From positions 1 to 64,000 of the forward strand of contig CALROG020000021.1 of the NCBI GenBank assembly GCA_943369755.1: a stretch of DNA of 64,000 bases, read 5' to 3'. This DNA is from CALROG01 sp943369755 (GTDB lineage Bacteria; Pseudomonadota; Gammaproteobacteria; Burkholderiales; Burkholderiaceae_C). Of the stretch, positions 1 through 17,100 are shown piece after piece. The notes beneath the pieces are model-generated. The model had not been told where the DNA came from and did no database searches. It saw only the letters and a list, made by a program, of their open reading frames with translations. Numbering within the stretch: the first letter of the stretch is position 1; each line of letters opens with the position of its first letter. Both the position numbers and the translations under genes were made by a program.

Positions 1-213
1 GCGCCCGGGCTGTGGCGCGCCTCTGGAGCGCCGAGTAGCGCAGGGCTTGCGGCCACGCGCGCAAGCGCGCTCGTTGACTGACTCGTCGCGGCTGTTTGAG
101 CGGCGTGAGCGAAGCGAACACAGCGAGTTTCGCGACGGGCCGCATGACCGAGCAACGCAGGGCAGTCACCGCGCAGCGGTGACCGCTCCAGTGAAGCGCC
201 ACAGCCCGGGCGC
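1..213. repeat. Long inverted-repeat element at window edge
   Basis: Bases 1-30 and 184-213 are reverse complements at 27 of 30 positions; the outer 18 are perfect. Inside, 165-172 and 176-183 form a second perfect 8-bp dyad around a 3-base loop. No convincing gene lies in this stretch; the open frame here reads a low-complexity Arg/Ser-rich peptide typical of repeat DNA. I associate similar sequence with dispersed intergenic repeats of Comamonadaceae, from memory only. The element may continue beyond the left edge of the window. Confidence 0.6.
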
Positions 214-264
214 ACACGCCTTTGCCGCGAGGCATGAGCGCAACAGAATGCTGCGGAGTTCATC

Positions 265-1185
<921 letters not shown>

Positions 1186-1231
1186 TTGCTATCGTTTTTA
1201 TAGTGGGTGACGCAATATACACGCGGGCTAC
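1186..1231 (-). repeat. Dispersed 45-bp repeat, copy A
   Basis: Read on the minus strand, this block runs from TAGCCCGCGT through CCCACTAT to ATAGCAA and matches the copy after modC closely. It ends at the base before the MoxR start codon and so forms that gene's immediate leader. It has the same orientation as the gene. Confidence 0.7.
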
Positions 1232-1257
1232 AGGCCGATTTGGCAATAAAACAGGCG

Positions 1258-1290
1258 GAAAAAAGGCCCCGGCAGGTGCGCGCGGGGCCT
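1258..1290 (-). terminator. Rho-independent terminator after coxM
   Basis: On the minus strand an 8-bp GC-rich stem (arms 1283-1290 and 1264-1271, AGGCCCCG / CGGGGCCT) is followed by six Ts. It lies just downstream of the coxM stop and probably ends the coxSLM transcript before the MoxR gene. Confidence 0.75.
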
Positions 1291-1308
1291 CAATCGCGGT
1301 CGTGCGTG

Positions 1309-2100
1309 TCAGCCCAGCGCTTTGGCCACGGCGCGCTGCGTCATCACGCTGATCAGGTTGGCGCGGTAGGCGGCGCTGGCGTGCAGGTCGCTTGACAACT
1401 CCGCGGCATCAATCTTCACGGCGGCGGCGGCTTCCGGGGTGAAGCTCTTGCTCAGGGCAGCTTCCAGCCCGGCATGGCGGAACACGCCATTGCCGCCACC
1501 AGTCACAGCCACACGCACACCGCTGTCGGTTTGGGCCACAAACACACCGATCAGGGCAAAGCGTGAAGCCGGCTGCTTGAACTTGATGTAGGCCGCGCGC
1601 TTGACTGCGGGGAAGCTGACCGCTGTGATCAGCTCGCCGTCTTTCAGTGCGGTGGCAAACATGCCCTGGAAGAAGTCGTCGGCCGGGATTTTGCGCTGGG
1701 TGGTGTGCACCGTGGCACCCAGGCCCAACAGCGCCGTGGGGTAGCAGGCCGAAGGGTCGTTGTTGGCCACCGAGCCGCCCAGCGTGCCCATGGCGCGGAC
1801 CTGGCGGTCGCCAATGCCACCGGCCAGGGCAGCCAGCGCCGGAATGGTGGCTTTGACGTCGGCGTTGGTTGCTACGTCGGCGTGGCGCGTCATCGCGCCA
1901 ATCACCACCGCGTTGCCGTCTTTCTTTACACCGGCCAGCTCGGCAATGCCGCCCAGGTCGACCAGTTGGTCGGAACTGGACAAGCGCAGCTTCATCGAGG
2001 CCAGCAAGGTCTGGCCACCGGCCAGCAGCTTGCCACCGGCACCGGCCAGCTTGGCGGCGTCAGCCGTGGCGGCCGGGCGTTCAAAGGTAAATGCGTACAT
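1309..2100 (-). CDS. coxM: CO dehydrogenase-type medium (FAD) subunit
   Basis: This 263-residue protein is the FAD-binding medium subunit of a xanthine-oxidase-family molybdenum hydroxylase. It passes electrons from the iron-sulfur clusters to FAD. The two FAD motifs of the family are present: AGGQTLL near residues 27-33 and TLGGSVANNDP near 107-117. The length fits other CoxM/CutM subunits. It is third in the coxS-coxL-coxM order, 125 bp after coxL, with a terminator behind it. The substrate cannot be told from this subunit. Confidence 0.92.
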   Translation of the reverse strand: MYAFTFERPAATADAAKLAGAGGKLLAGGQTLLASMKLRLSSSDQLVDLGGIAELAGVKKDGNAVVIGAMTRHADVATNADVKATIPALAALAGGIGDRQVRAMGTLGGSVANNDPSACYPTALLGLGATVHTTQRKIPADDFFQGMFATALKDGELITAVSFPAVKRAAYIKFKQPASRFALIGVFVAQTDSGVRVAVTGGGNGVFRHAGLEAALSKSFTPEAAAAVKIDAAELSSDLHASAAYRANLISVMTQRAVAKALG

Positions 2101-2149
2101 AGCGAATCTCCTGATTACTCTTGGTTTTCACGGGCGTTGCGCGCGGGCC

Positions 2150-2222
2150 ATCGCGGAACCGGCTTTGCCGGGCCGCTGATGGCGCCCCCTTGAGGGGGAG
2201 GCGCCGCAGGCGCTTCGGGGGT
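2150..2222. repeat. GC-rich palindromic intergenic repeat
   Basis: The gap between coxL and coxM contains a nested palindrome: the run CCCCC-TTGA-GGGGG (about 2185-2198) within larger GGCGCC arms at 2181-2204, followed by CGCAGGCGCTTCGGGGG. This layout resembles short GC-rich repeats common between genes in Comamonadaceae (recalled, not checked). It sits inside an apparent operon and could cause partial termination or stabilise RNA ends, setting coxL above coxM. A shorter related stretch occurs at about 18376-18392. Confidence 0.5.
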
Positions 2223-2225
2223 GGT

Positions 2226-4598
<2,373 letters not shown>

Positions 4599-4610
4599 GA
4601 TTCTTGCTCC

Positions 4611-5081
<471 letters not shown>

Positions 5082-5152
5082 GGGGTGGGTCTCCGTCTGT
5101 GAGTTGGTTTTGATTGGCGCGAATCATTGTTGAACCACCCTTGTGCGCGGGG

Positions 5153-5170
5153 ACTAGGCTAAACCCTAGT
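5153..5170. promoter_or_regulatory. Candidate operator between coxS and its divergent regulator
   Basis: A perfect dyad ACTAGG-N6-CCTAGT lies in the gap between the coxS start (5081) and the regulator start (5257). It could bind the Fis-type HTH of the divergent regulator. This is inferred from symmetry and position only; no matching sigma-54 promoter (GG-N10-GC) was recognised nearby. Confidence 0.4.
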
Positions 5171-8100
5171 TTGCGAACCATCAGACAGGAAATTCTCAAA
5201 ATGGAACAATGGGAGCCAAAACACCCGCGCACACTTCACGCTGTCACCCGTCCGTCATGAACCAGCCCCACACTGCCGCCGCCCAGCAGCGCCTGCTCCA
5301 GATCGCGCAGGCCCGTGACGCCGTGATGCATGAAGACCGCGCCAGCACCAGCGTGACCACCAACACCTGGTTCGAGCGGGCCTGGATCGAGCGCTCCTGG
5401 CGGCGTTGCCTTGCCAACGGCCAGCGACCCGACCAGCGCCTCACATTTGACATGCTGCCCGCGCAGGCCCGGCGGCGCACCCAGGAGGCCAACCAGGCCC
5501 TGCTGAGTGCCGCCGCGCCAGTGCTGCAAAGGCTGGGGCGGGCGATTGCCAATACCCGTTACTTCGCCATCCTTACCGACGCCCGGGGCGTGGTGGTGGA
5601 TGTGAACGGCCCGATTGACCGCAGCGACCGGCGCGCCCACCTGATCACCCGCATTGGGGTGGACTTGTCCGAGCGCAGCGTCGGCACCACCGCCATTGGG
5701 GCGGTGCTGGCCGAACTGCAGCCGGTGTGGCTGCACCGGGGTGAACATTTCTTCAACGACACCAGCATGTACAGCTGCGCCGGTGCGCCGGTGTTTGGCC
5801 CCAATGGGCAGTGCGTGGGCATGCTTGACCTGACCGGCATCGACACCGCCGAGCGGCCTGAGCTCAAGCACCTGGTGGCGCAGTCTGCGCGCAGCATTGA
5901 AAACGCGCTGGCACTGAGCCAGCCGCACAGCCTGCTGCTGCGCCTGAACTGGCCCGGCCGCGCGCTTGGCGACGAGGCTGACGGCCTGCTCTGCCTGGAT
6001 GCCGATGGCCGGGTAACCGCAGCCAACCAAAGCGCGCGGCAAATGGTCTCGCAGCTCAATGCACCGGGGGCAACCGAGCTGCACTGCAGCGAACTCTTTG
6101 CCATGCCCTGGGAAGCCCTGTTTGACGGCGCAGGCCATAGCGCTGCCATGGAGGTGCCCCTGTGGTCTGGCCTGCGCCTGAATGCCCTGCCCCTGGCACC
6201 CGGGCATAAAGCGCCACCCGCCGCACATTCTGTGCAGGCCGCGCCCGCGCGCCTGCCGCTCAAAGACCTGGAGACCGAGCTGATTCGCAACGCGGTGCAC
6301 GACGCCCGCGGCAACGTGATGCAAGCCGCCCGCGCACTAGGCATCAGCCGGGCCACGGTGTACCGCAAGCTGGGTAATAAACGCGGCTAACGCCGTCCTT
6401 TAGAATTAACTCCAAAGTGCTCTCAGATTGACTGAGCGGCACCCCCCAACCCCGAATAAGTACGCCAGGGCACTGCCTGCGGTGCCGGAGACATTTTTTT
6501 GAAGTTTGACATCCGCAGAATCTTTGCCCGTAGCGGCGGCCCCGCGACTGGCGGCGAACTGGACGACGCTGCCGACACCGACTACCTGCCCGAGCACGGC
6601 AACGGCGAAGGCCTGGAAACCGACTACCAGGGCATCATTGCCGCGCATTTTCGGCGCTTCGGGGTCAGCAATAGTTGCGTGACCATTGAGGTCAAGAAAA
6701 TCGGCCAGGCCCCAGACGGCTACGACGTATTTGTGGGCATGGTGCGGCTGATGCGGTGGGAGCGCAATTCAGCCCTGCGCCTGCTGCTGGGCCTGCCCTT
6801 GCTGGAAAGCAAAATTCGCAAAACTGTGCGCTCCACCTGGTTGGCAGACTACAGCCATTTCACCGGCCTGTGGCTGCACACATCAGACCAGCTGCAAGTG
6901 CCTGAAGAGCTGCGCGAGCTGCTGGGCACGCTGGCGCCGTCTGGCACCGCTGCACCGCCCGATTCAGAGACAAAAACTACTGCAGCCCGCACCAGTACTG
7001 CGTGAGCCCCTATCATTTTTGTAGCACGCACAGTGCTGAGGGTTCAGCCTGGCAGGGCCAGCACCAGCGCCGCCGGGTCCACCAGCAGCAGCACCCGGTG
7101 CCTGGCACGCAGGCCGCTTGCCGCCGCCGCAAAACCCACCAGTGCAAGCCCGGAGGCGAGTTCAACCGAAACTTCGTCGCCGCCGTCGTCCGGCCCACCA
7201 CGCGATACCCGGGTCGCACGGCCCGCCAGCAGGTTGCGCCCGCGCGCTGGCGTGGCCTGACTGGCCGCGCGCACCAGCACCGCGGTGGCCTTGCACAGCA
7301 CCAGCAGCGCCAGGCCTGGCTGCAAGGCCAGTAGCTGCGCACTGTCGCGGGTGATGCGGGCCACCAGCGGCGTGCCGTCGGCCAGCCGCAAATGCACCCG
7401 CACAATGCTGCCCGCACCTTCAATACTGGCCACAGTACACGGCAACTGGTTGCGCATGCTGGTACGAATGGCCAACTGTTGCAGCACCGGCGCGCCGCCC
7501 GGCGTTTGCAGCCGCCCCAGCACTTGGCCGCGGGCCTGGGCCAGTGCACCCGCCGCCGCCAGAAGCTGCTGGCCTGCGGCCGTCAACTGCGCCCCGCCGC
7601 CGCCGGCACCACCGACGACGCGCTGCACCAGCACCACCCCGGCCAGGTTGGTCAACGTGTCGATGGCTTGCCAGGCTGCCTTGTAGCTCACGCCGGCGTC
7701 GCGCGCGGCCTGGGAAATCGAGCCGCTGGCCCCCACCAGGCGCAAGATGTCAATGCGCTTGTCGGCCGAAGCCTGGCTGAGCGCCGATGTGTAGGAAACC
7801 GAAGGGCTGGCGGTAGGCATGCGCAGATTGTCGCCAAACCGCGCGCCGGTTCAGCGGTAACGCGCGGCCACCATGGTGTAGTCGACCCGGGCATCCAGGT
7901 CTTTCAGGCGACCATCCAGCGCTTGCATCGGCGGCACCCGCCCTTCGTAGCGCACCAGGTTGCGGGTGGCGTTGTCAAACACCACCCGTAGCGGCGCAAT
8001 CGCCATTCGCACCAGCAGGCTGGAAGGGGCGATGACAAAACTGGTCTGCCCGTTGGCCTGGGCTTCCTGGCGGATCTCAAAGCCATAGGTTTGTTTTTTG

Positions 8101-11100
8101 GCCAGCACGATCATTCGCACCGCCATTGGCCGGCCGGTGGCCAGCGCCTCCCAGCGCGCGGCAATAAAGCCATGCAGCGACGGCCCGCTCACCACGGGCT
8201 CGCTGACGTCTTCAGTGGCCGTGCTGAGTTTGCCGTTGTCATTCAGGCTGAACGCCAGCTGACGCCCGTCGGGGCTGACCCGCACTGTCCCGCTGTAGCC
8301 CTGTTGTTGGTTGATGGCGTCAAAGCGCTGCAGGTCGTAAGCCGGGCTGAACTGCGCGGTCTCCACAATGATGGTGTCGCGCTGCAAGTTGTGCGTAATG
8401 TGCGACGCGGTCAGCCCGGCCTCGGTCGCTGCCACGCGGCGTTCGTAGTTGAACAGGGCTGCGCCTTGTGGCCGACCCAGCTCGAACACTGCACCGCGAT
8501 ACACCAGCGCGCCCGCCGCCTGCGGTGTCTGGTGCAAAGCCGCCAGCCGGGCTGCGGCGTTTGGCTCCAACTCGGCATGGCTGGCACCGGGCAGCGCCAA
8601 CAGGGCCGTGAGCCAGGCAAAAGACAAAAGGGTTCGGGGGAAAAGCGGCATGAAAGGCTCCGTAGTCAATGGGGAGGCTGAACTCTAAAAGCCCGGCCGC
8701 ACGCCCGACAGTAGTAACCCGCGAAGAGATCATTGACGGAAATGGAACAATCGCCCCCATGGATCAATTGCGCGCGTTGCGGGTGTTCTCCCGGGTGGTG
8801 GCCGAGGGCAGCTTTGCCGGTGCCGCACGGGCGCTGGACATGGCCCCGGCAGTGGTGACACGGGCGCTGGCCGAGCTCGAGCAACACCTGGGCGCGCGCT
8901 TGCTCAACCGCACCACCCGCACCCTGGCGCTGACCGACACCGGCCAGGCTTATCTGGCGCAGGCGCGCAGCGTGCTGGCGGCGCTTGACGATGCCGACGC
9001 CCTGGCCGGAGCCGCCGTCAGCTCCCCGCGCGGCACGCTGCGCGTGCTGTGCCCGCCGACCTTCGCGGTGCACCAGCTGGCGCAGCACTTGCCGCGGTTT
9101 CACGCGCTGTACCCCCACCTGAAGCTGGAGCTTTCAACGCCCGGCGCGGTAGAGGTTGCCGACGAAAACTTTGACGTGTCCATCCTGTCGATCGGCCAGC
9201 AGCCGCTGCACGGCGGCTTTGTGGTGCGGCTGCTGGCGCGCTCGTCGTTCATCGTTTGCGCCGCACCTTCGTACCTGAACAAGTTCGGCAGGCCCCAGGT
9301 GCCTGATGACTTGTTGCAGCACGCGGGCCTGCTGCCCGCGGTGTCGGCGCTGCGCCGTGAACTGACGCTGTACCCCGAGGCCAGCGGCGACGCCGGGCGC
9401 ACCGTCACGCTGGCACTGCCCGCGCCGGTGCTGTCGGCCAGCCACCTGGACATGCTGCTGGCCAGCGCGCTGGCTGGCCTGGGCCTGGCGGGGCTGCCCT
9501 CGTTTGTTGCAGCGCCCGCGCTGAAAGACGGACGGCTTGAGCGGGTACTGCCGGGCTGGCGCGGCGCGAGCCTGGCGCTTTATGCGGCCATGCCCACACG
9601 CAAGCACGTGCCCGCGCGCACCCGGGCCTTCATGGATTTTCTGGTGCAGGCTTTTGGCGGCGTCGACACCGACCCCTGGCTGATTCGCCAAGGCTGAGCC
9701 GCACCTTGCAAGCTGTCACACTGCGCAGCATTCAGGCCCCACGGCACAAAGGCAGCCCATGACCACAAACCCGCCATCAAGCCCCAAGCCCACCACCCGA
9801 AGCACCGAATTGCGCGGTGCGGTGAAGCTGGCCACCGACGCCACCGCCGGCCTGACCGATCTGGTCGAGGCGATGCACGAACGCATTGGCCGCCTGCCGG
9901 GCGTCAAGCCGCCCGCCAGGGCCGGGCGCACCGGGGGCATTACCGGGCTGGTGTACCGCACCGTGCGCGGTGTAACCCACCTGGTCGGCGGCAGTCTGGA
10001 CGCCCTGCTCGGCCTGCTCGGGCCGACGCTTGGCACCACCACGCCGAGGCCTGAACGCGAGGCGGTGCTGGCCGCCCTTAACGGGGTGCTGGGCGACTAC
10101 CTGGCCACCACCGGCAACCCGCTGGCCATACCCATGCACCTGCACCGCGTCGGCCCCGCCACCGGCCGAGTGGTCGTGCTGGCGCACGGCCTGTGCATGA
10201 ACGACCAGCAGTGGCAGGCTGACGGGCACAACCATGGCACCGCCCTGCACCGCGACCTGGGCTACACACCGGTCTACCTGCGCTACAACAGCGGCCAGCA
10301 TGTTTCAGTCAACGGGCGCGCTTTTGCGGTGCACCTTGAACAGTTGCTGGCCCACTGGCCGGTGCCGGTGCAGCGGCTGGTGCTGCTGGGCCACAGCATG
10401 GGCGGGCTGGTGTCGCGCAGCGCCTTGCACCAGGCCCAGCAGGCCGGGCACAGCTGGCCCGCGCTGCTGACCGACATGGTGTTCCTGGGCACGCCCCATC
10501 ACGGCGCGCCGCTGGAGCGGGCTGGCAACTGGGTCGACATCCTGCTGGGGGCCACGCCCTACGCGGCCCCGTTTGCACGGCTGGGCAAGGTGCGCAGCGC
10601 CGGCATTACCGACCTGCGCCACGGCAACCTGCTGGACGAAGACTGGCTGGGCCGTGACCGCTTTGCCCGCGGCACAGACCTGCGCCAGCCGGTGCCGCTG
10701 CCAGCTCGCGTGCGCTGCAATGCGGTGGCGGCCACCCTGGGAGCGCGCAGCGGCGACGCCAAAGACCGCCTGTTGGGCGACGGCCTGGTGCCGCTGGCCA
10801 GCGCACTGGGCCAGCACGCCGACCCGGAACGCGCACTGGCCTTCAAGCCCGCGCGCCAGCTCACCTGCTACAGCACAGGCCACCTGGCGCTGCTCAGCCG
10901 GCCCGAGGTGTACCAACAGTTGCGGCGCTGGCTGGCCTGAGGCGCAGCGTCTCAGGCCTGACGCATCGCCACCAGGGCCAATGATGCGCGTTGCATTGCT
11001 TCCAAAATAGACACGAGCTCTTCCTCGGACGAGCCGGCCACCATGCCTTGCACCACCTCGGCCTGGATCGCCAGAGCCTTCGCGGCCAGCGCTTCGCCCC

Positions 11101-14100
11101 GGGCCGTGAGCGACAGCCGGCGCACCCGGGCGTCCACCGGGTCAGCCTCGCGGCGCAGCAGGCGCTCGTCTTCCATGCGGGTGACCAGCATGCTCACGCC
11201 GCTTTTGGCCGAAAAGCAGCGTTGCGCCAACTGCTGCTGGGTGATGCCGGGCTCGCGATGCAGGTTGGCCAGCACTTCATGCTCTCCCAGCTTCAAGCCC
11301 AGGGCGGCCAGCCGCTCGGTCAGCACCGCGTCACAGAGGTTATAGGCCCGCACCACCGACAGCCAGGACTGGGTGGCAAGCGCAGGGTCAGCAGCAGTGA
11401 GGGTTTTACGGGCGGCCATGTAATTCGTTCTTTTTTGAACTACAATGTTCAAAACTGAACTAATTATAGTCCGCCATGAATCTCTATCTCCGCCTGCTCT
11501 GGACCCTGCTGCGCGCCTGGCGCTCACCGCGCCTGAAAGTCGGCGCCACACTGCAGCGCACGCTGCGCGTGTGGCCCAATGACCTGGACGTGAACGGCCA
11601 CATGAACAATGGCCGCTACCTGACCATCATCGACCTGATGCTGGTGGAGTACTTCGTTCGCATCGGCTTTGCGTCCGTGATGCTGCGCAACGGCTGGCGG
11701 CCGATGGCGGGCGGTTCGTTCATCACCTACCGGCGCGGGCTCAAGCCGATGCAGACCTACACCCTGCGCTTCCGGCTGGACGCCTGCGACCAGAACTGGA
11801 ACTACATGCGGTTCGAATTCATGGATGGCGACCGCGTGTGTGCCGCCGGCTACATGAAAGGCGCGGCCGTGGCGCGCAGCGGGCTGGTGCCCAACACCCA
11901 GTCCTACGCGGCGTTGGGTGTGCCGGTGTACCCACCCGCACTGCCCGAGCCGGTGCGCAACTGGCTGGCGGCCGAGCAGGGCCTGATCGGCACCGCCTGG
12001 TAGCAGGCCAGGCCGCAAGGCCTTTGCTACACTTTCGCTATTCATTCAGGTAATAGCGAAAGTGCACACACCGCCCCATCCACTGTTCACCGTCGCGCTG
12101 GCATGGCTGCTGACGGGCTACGTGCAGGCCGCCACCGTGCAGGTGGCCGTGGCCGCCAACTTCAGCGCGCCCATGAAGCAGATTGCCGAGGCCTTCGAGA
12201 AGGAAACCGGGCACCATGTGCAGCAGTCGTTCGGCTCCACCGGCAAGTTTTACGCGCAGATCAAAAGCGGCGCGCCGTTCGATGTGTTTCTTTCTGCCGA
12301 CGACGAAACACCGACGCGGCTGGAGGCCGAGGGCAACACCGTGGCGGCAACCCGCTTTACCTATGCAGTTGGCCGGCTGGTGCTGTGGTCTGCCAAACCC
12401 GATGGCGTGGACGCCAGCGGTGAAGTGCTGCGCCGCAACCAGTTTCGCAACCTGGCGATTGCCGCGCCCAAGCTGGCACCGTACGGCGCAGCGGCGCTCC
12501 AGACGCTGACCCGCCTGGGCTTGCTGGGCGCAGTGCAGCCGAAGTTTGTACAGGGCGAGAGCATTGGCCAGGCCTTCAACTTTGTAGCCACGGGCAACGC
12601 TGAACTGGGCTTTGTGGCCATGTCACAGGTGTTTGAAAACGGCCCGCTCAAAAGCGGTTCGGCCTGGGTGGTTCCCACTGAGCTGTACAGCCCACTGCGC
12701 CAGGACGCGGTGCTGCTGGCACGCGGCAAGGCCAACCCGGCGGCCAGTGCCTTGCTGCAGTACCTGCAAAGCGAGCCTGCGCGCGCCGTGATGCGCCGCT
12801 ACGGCTACGGGCACTGAGCATGGCGGACGCCGCGCTGGGCAGCATTGTCCTGACGCTCAAGCTGGCGGGGCTGACCACGCTCATCCTGCTGCTGCTGGGC
12901 ACACCGCTGGCCTGGTGGCTGGCGCGCACCCGCTCCTGGGCCAAAGGCCCGGTGGGCGCGCTGGTGGCGCTGCCGCTGGTGCTGCCGCCCACCGTGCTGG
13001 GCTTTTACCTGCTGGTGACGCTGGGGCCCAACGGGCCGGGCGGCCAGCTCACCCAGGCGCTGGGCATCGGCCTGCTGCCGTTCACCTTCAGCGGGCTGGT
13101 ACTGGGCTCGGTGTTGTACTCACTGCCCTTCGTGGTGCAGCCATTGCAAAACGCCTTTGAGGCCATTGGCAACGCGCCGCTGGAGGCCGCGGCCACGTTG
13201 CGGGCCTCGCCGCTGGACAGGTTTTTCAGCGTGGTGCTGCCGCTGGCACGCCCGGGCTACCTGACGGCGACCGTGATGGGCTTTGCCCACACGGTTGGTG
13301 AGTTTGGCGTGGTGCTGATGCTGGGCGGCAATATCCCCGAACAGACGCGGGTGGTGTCGGTAAAAATCTACGACCATGTGGAAGCGCTGGAGTACACCCA
13401 GGCGCACTGGCTGTCGGGTGCGATGGTGGCGTTCTCGTTCACTGTGCTGCTGGCGCTGTATCTGCTGAACCCCACCGGGCGGCGCGCGCAATGAACCGGG
13501 TACAGGCCCGCTTTCAGATCAGCTACCCGGGCTTTGCGCTGGATGTGGCGCTGGACTTGCCGGGCCGCGGCGTCAGCGCACTGCTGGGCCCTTCGGGCTG
13601 CGGCAAAACCACTTGCCTGCGCGCCATTGCCGGGCTGCACCACGCACCCGGTGCCAGCCTGGTTGTTAACGGCGAAGTCTGGCAAGACGCGCAGCGTTTC
13701 ATGCCCACCCACCAGCGGCCGCTGGGCTATGTAACCCAGGACGCCAGCCTGTTCCCGCACCTGACGGTGCGCGGCAATGTGGAATACGGCATGAAGCGGG
13801 TGCCGCTCAGACTGCGCAAGGTGTCGCTGGCCCAGGCGGTGGAGTTGCTCGGCATCGGCCCCTTGATGGACCGTACCCCCGCGGCCTTGTCAGGCGGCGA
13901 ACGCCAGCGGGTAGCCATGGCACGGGCGCTGGCCACCAGCCCCCGCCTGCTGCTGCTGGACGAGCCCCTGGCAGCGCTGGACGCGCGGCGCAAGGCCGAG
14001 GTGCTGCCCTGGCTGGAGCGCCTGCACCGTGAGCTGGAGATCCCGGTGGTGTACGTCAGCCACGCCATCGAAGAAGTCGCGCGGCTGGCTGACCATGTGG

Positions 14101-17100
14101 TGCTGATGGAGGCGGGCCGGGTTCTGCAAAGCGGCCCGGCCCATGCCTTGCTGGCCCGACCCGATGCGCCGCTACCGCTGGCCGACGGCGCGGCAATTGT
14201 GGTCACAGGTACGGTACGACACCATGACCCGGCGCGCGGGCTCACCACGGTGGCTTTTGAAAGCGGTTTGCTGCAGGTGCAGGACACTCGGCCAAGAAGC
14301 CCTGGCGAGCAGGTGCGGGTGAGGTTGCAGGCGCAGCCGGTTTTTATTCTCGAATTGGATAAAAATGGCCTGTAGCCCGCGTCAATACTGCCTGACCCAC
14401 TATCAAAAGTATAGCGACTGACAGCCGCTAGAGCGCGCAGGAGCGAAAGCCTGCAAACCCGTCATCACGCTCGGGCAAGGCAAAACCCCGGTGCTTGAGG
14501 TGCTTGCTGCGGGCCGGGGTGGCAAACGAGCCGCCGCGCTGGACGCGGGCCCGCCCGAACCAGGGCTGGGCGTCCCAATCGGACTGATGGCTCCAGGCGT
14601 CAGGGCGAAAGCCGGGCCAGGGGCGCAGCATGGAGGCCGTCCACTCATGTACCTCGCCCCAGCGAAAGCCACGGCGCGCAGCGCTGTGGGCCGCCAGTTC
14701 CCACTCGACCTCGGCGGGCAGGCGACGCCCGGCCCAGCGGCACCAGGCGTCGGCCTCCCACCAGCTCATATGCATGGCGGGCTGGCTGCCGGACATCCGC
14801 AGTGCGCGGCCAAACGAAGTCAGCATCACCGCCCCGCTGGCCACGCCAATTTGCTCCACATAGCGCGGCCCGCGCCGCCCCTCGCCTTGCGCCAGAGCTT
14901 GCAGCCAGGCCCAGCCAGCAGGCTGCCACAGCTCGGCGCGGTCATAGCCGCTGTCGTCTACAAACTCGACAAACTGGGCCCAGGTTACAGGCTGGGCGTC
15001 AATCTCGAACTCCGGCACCGCGACCTCATGGGCCGGGCGCTCAATGTCCAGCGCAAAGCCGCCGGGTGCGGTGCCCAACATCCACCGGGTGGCAGGTATC
15101 ACAAGCGGCCCGCGCGGCTGCGCCCCGTCTGGCAGCGCAAGCCCGAGCGGAACACCCCAAGCCTGCGCCCTGTCGATCAGCTGCTCGCCTCGCAAGTCTT
15201 CATGCAACAACGCCAGCCGGTAAAAGTGCAGCGCGTCGTCGCCGTCGCCGGCTTTTTCCAGCAGCTCCAGTGTGCTTTCCAGTGTCTCCAGCATGTAAGA
15301 GCGCAGCGCCGTCGACGCCGGTGCCACCGCGCTGCGGGGGTCTTGTGGCTGGCTCAACGCCGGGTGCCAGCAGGGGTCGGCCTGCGGCTCAATGGACGCA
15401 AGTCGGGGTGCGTCGAAGGGGCAGGCAGGGCCCAGATGACGCAAAGTATTGCGCCCGATCCAGTACTCGGCAAACCATCCCAGGTGACCCGCAATCCACC
15501 ACGGCGATACCGCAGCCGCGCCAGCCGCCAGGCTTTCGGGCTGCGCCTTCGATTCAAGCTGCGCCAGCAGCGCCAGCGTGTGATTGCGCGCGTCCATCAG
15601 CGCCAGCGACAACACCTCGCGCCCCGCCGATCGCGTGCTGCTTGCAAGAGAGTCTTGAGCGGAACCGGGAGCCATTTGCGCCTGATTATGGGTGACAGCC
15701 GTGTTTACCCTAGGCGGTCGGCCCAGTCTGTCAGGCTTTTCTCAGCCGCGTCCGGTTAACCTTCGTACTCACGCGGAATAGTCCGCAGGAGACACGCATG
15801 ACCCCACTACTAAGCCTCTCGCGGCTGATCGACCAGCTCAGTACCTTCATAGGCAAGAGCACCATGTGGCTGATCCTGGCCACCACCCTGATCAGCGCCG
15901 GCAATGCCATCGTGCGCAAGGCATTTGACATCAGCTCCAACGGACTTCTGGAAGTGCAGTGGTACCTGTTTGCAGCCGTGTTCATGCTGGGCGCCGGCTA
16001 CGGATTCCTCAAAAATTCGCATGTACGGATTGACTTCATTTCCACCAAACTGACCGACCGCACACGCAACTGGATCGATGTCGGTGGCATCTTGTTCGTG
16101 CTGTTCCCGCTGTGCATATTGCTCATCACCTTGAGCTGGCCGCCGTTTGTCAATGCACTCAACAACGGCGAGATGAGCCAGAACGCGGGCGGGCTGATTC
16201 GCTGGCCGGTTTATATGCTGGTACCGGTCGGCTTTGCCCTGCTGATGCTGCAAGGCGTGTCGGAGCTGATCAAGCGCATCGCCTTCCTGCGCGGCGTGAT
16301 TGCCGACCCCATTGGCGGTGACGCGGCCAAATCAGACGACCAGATAGCCGCCGAGCGGCTGGAAGCAGAGCTGGCCGAGCGGCTCGCTGTAGAAAAAGTA
16401 GACACCAAGGCCGGAGCAAAATAATGCAAGAAGCATCCTTCCTCGCACAAAACTTTGTGCCCCTGATGTTTGCGGGCCTGTTTGTGGTGCTGCTCACAGG
16501 CTTCCCCGTCGCTTTTGGCCTCGCCGCCGTTGGCCTGGCATTCGGCTTTATCGGCATGGAGGCGGGCCTGTTTCCCGCGACGCTGTTCGGGGCCTTGCCG
16601 TCGCGAATCTTCGGCATCATGCAAAACGACACCTTGCTGGCCATCCCGTTCTTCACTTTCATGGGGATTATTCTTGAACGGTCCGGTATGGCAGAAGACC
16701 TGCTGGAAACCGTGGGCCAAGTGTTCGGCCCCTTGCGCGGTGGCCTGGCAATTGCCGTGATTCTGGTGGGTGCCCTGCTGGCCGCCACCACCGGCGTTGT
16801 GGCTGCCGCCGTGATTTCAATGGGCTTGATCTCCCTGCCCATCATGCTGCGCTACGGCTACAGCCGCGTCATTGCCACCGGCACCATCACCGCTTCGGGC
16901 ACATTGGCGCAGGCCATCCCGCCGTCACTGGTGCTGATTGTTCTGGCCGACCAACTCGGCCGCTCGGTCGGCGACATGTATTCGGGCGCGCTCATTCCAG
17001 GCCTGCTGCTGGTCGCCCTGTACATCTTTTTTATCGTGATGGTGGCGATTTTCAAGCCGGCCATGGTGCCGCCGCTACCCCCTGAGGCCCGCATCTACAA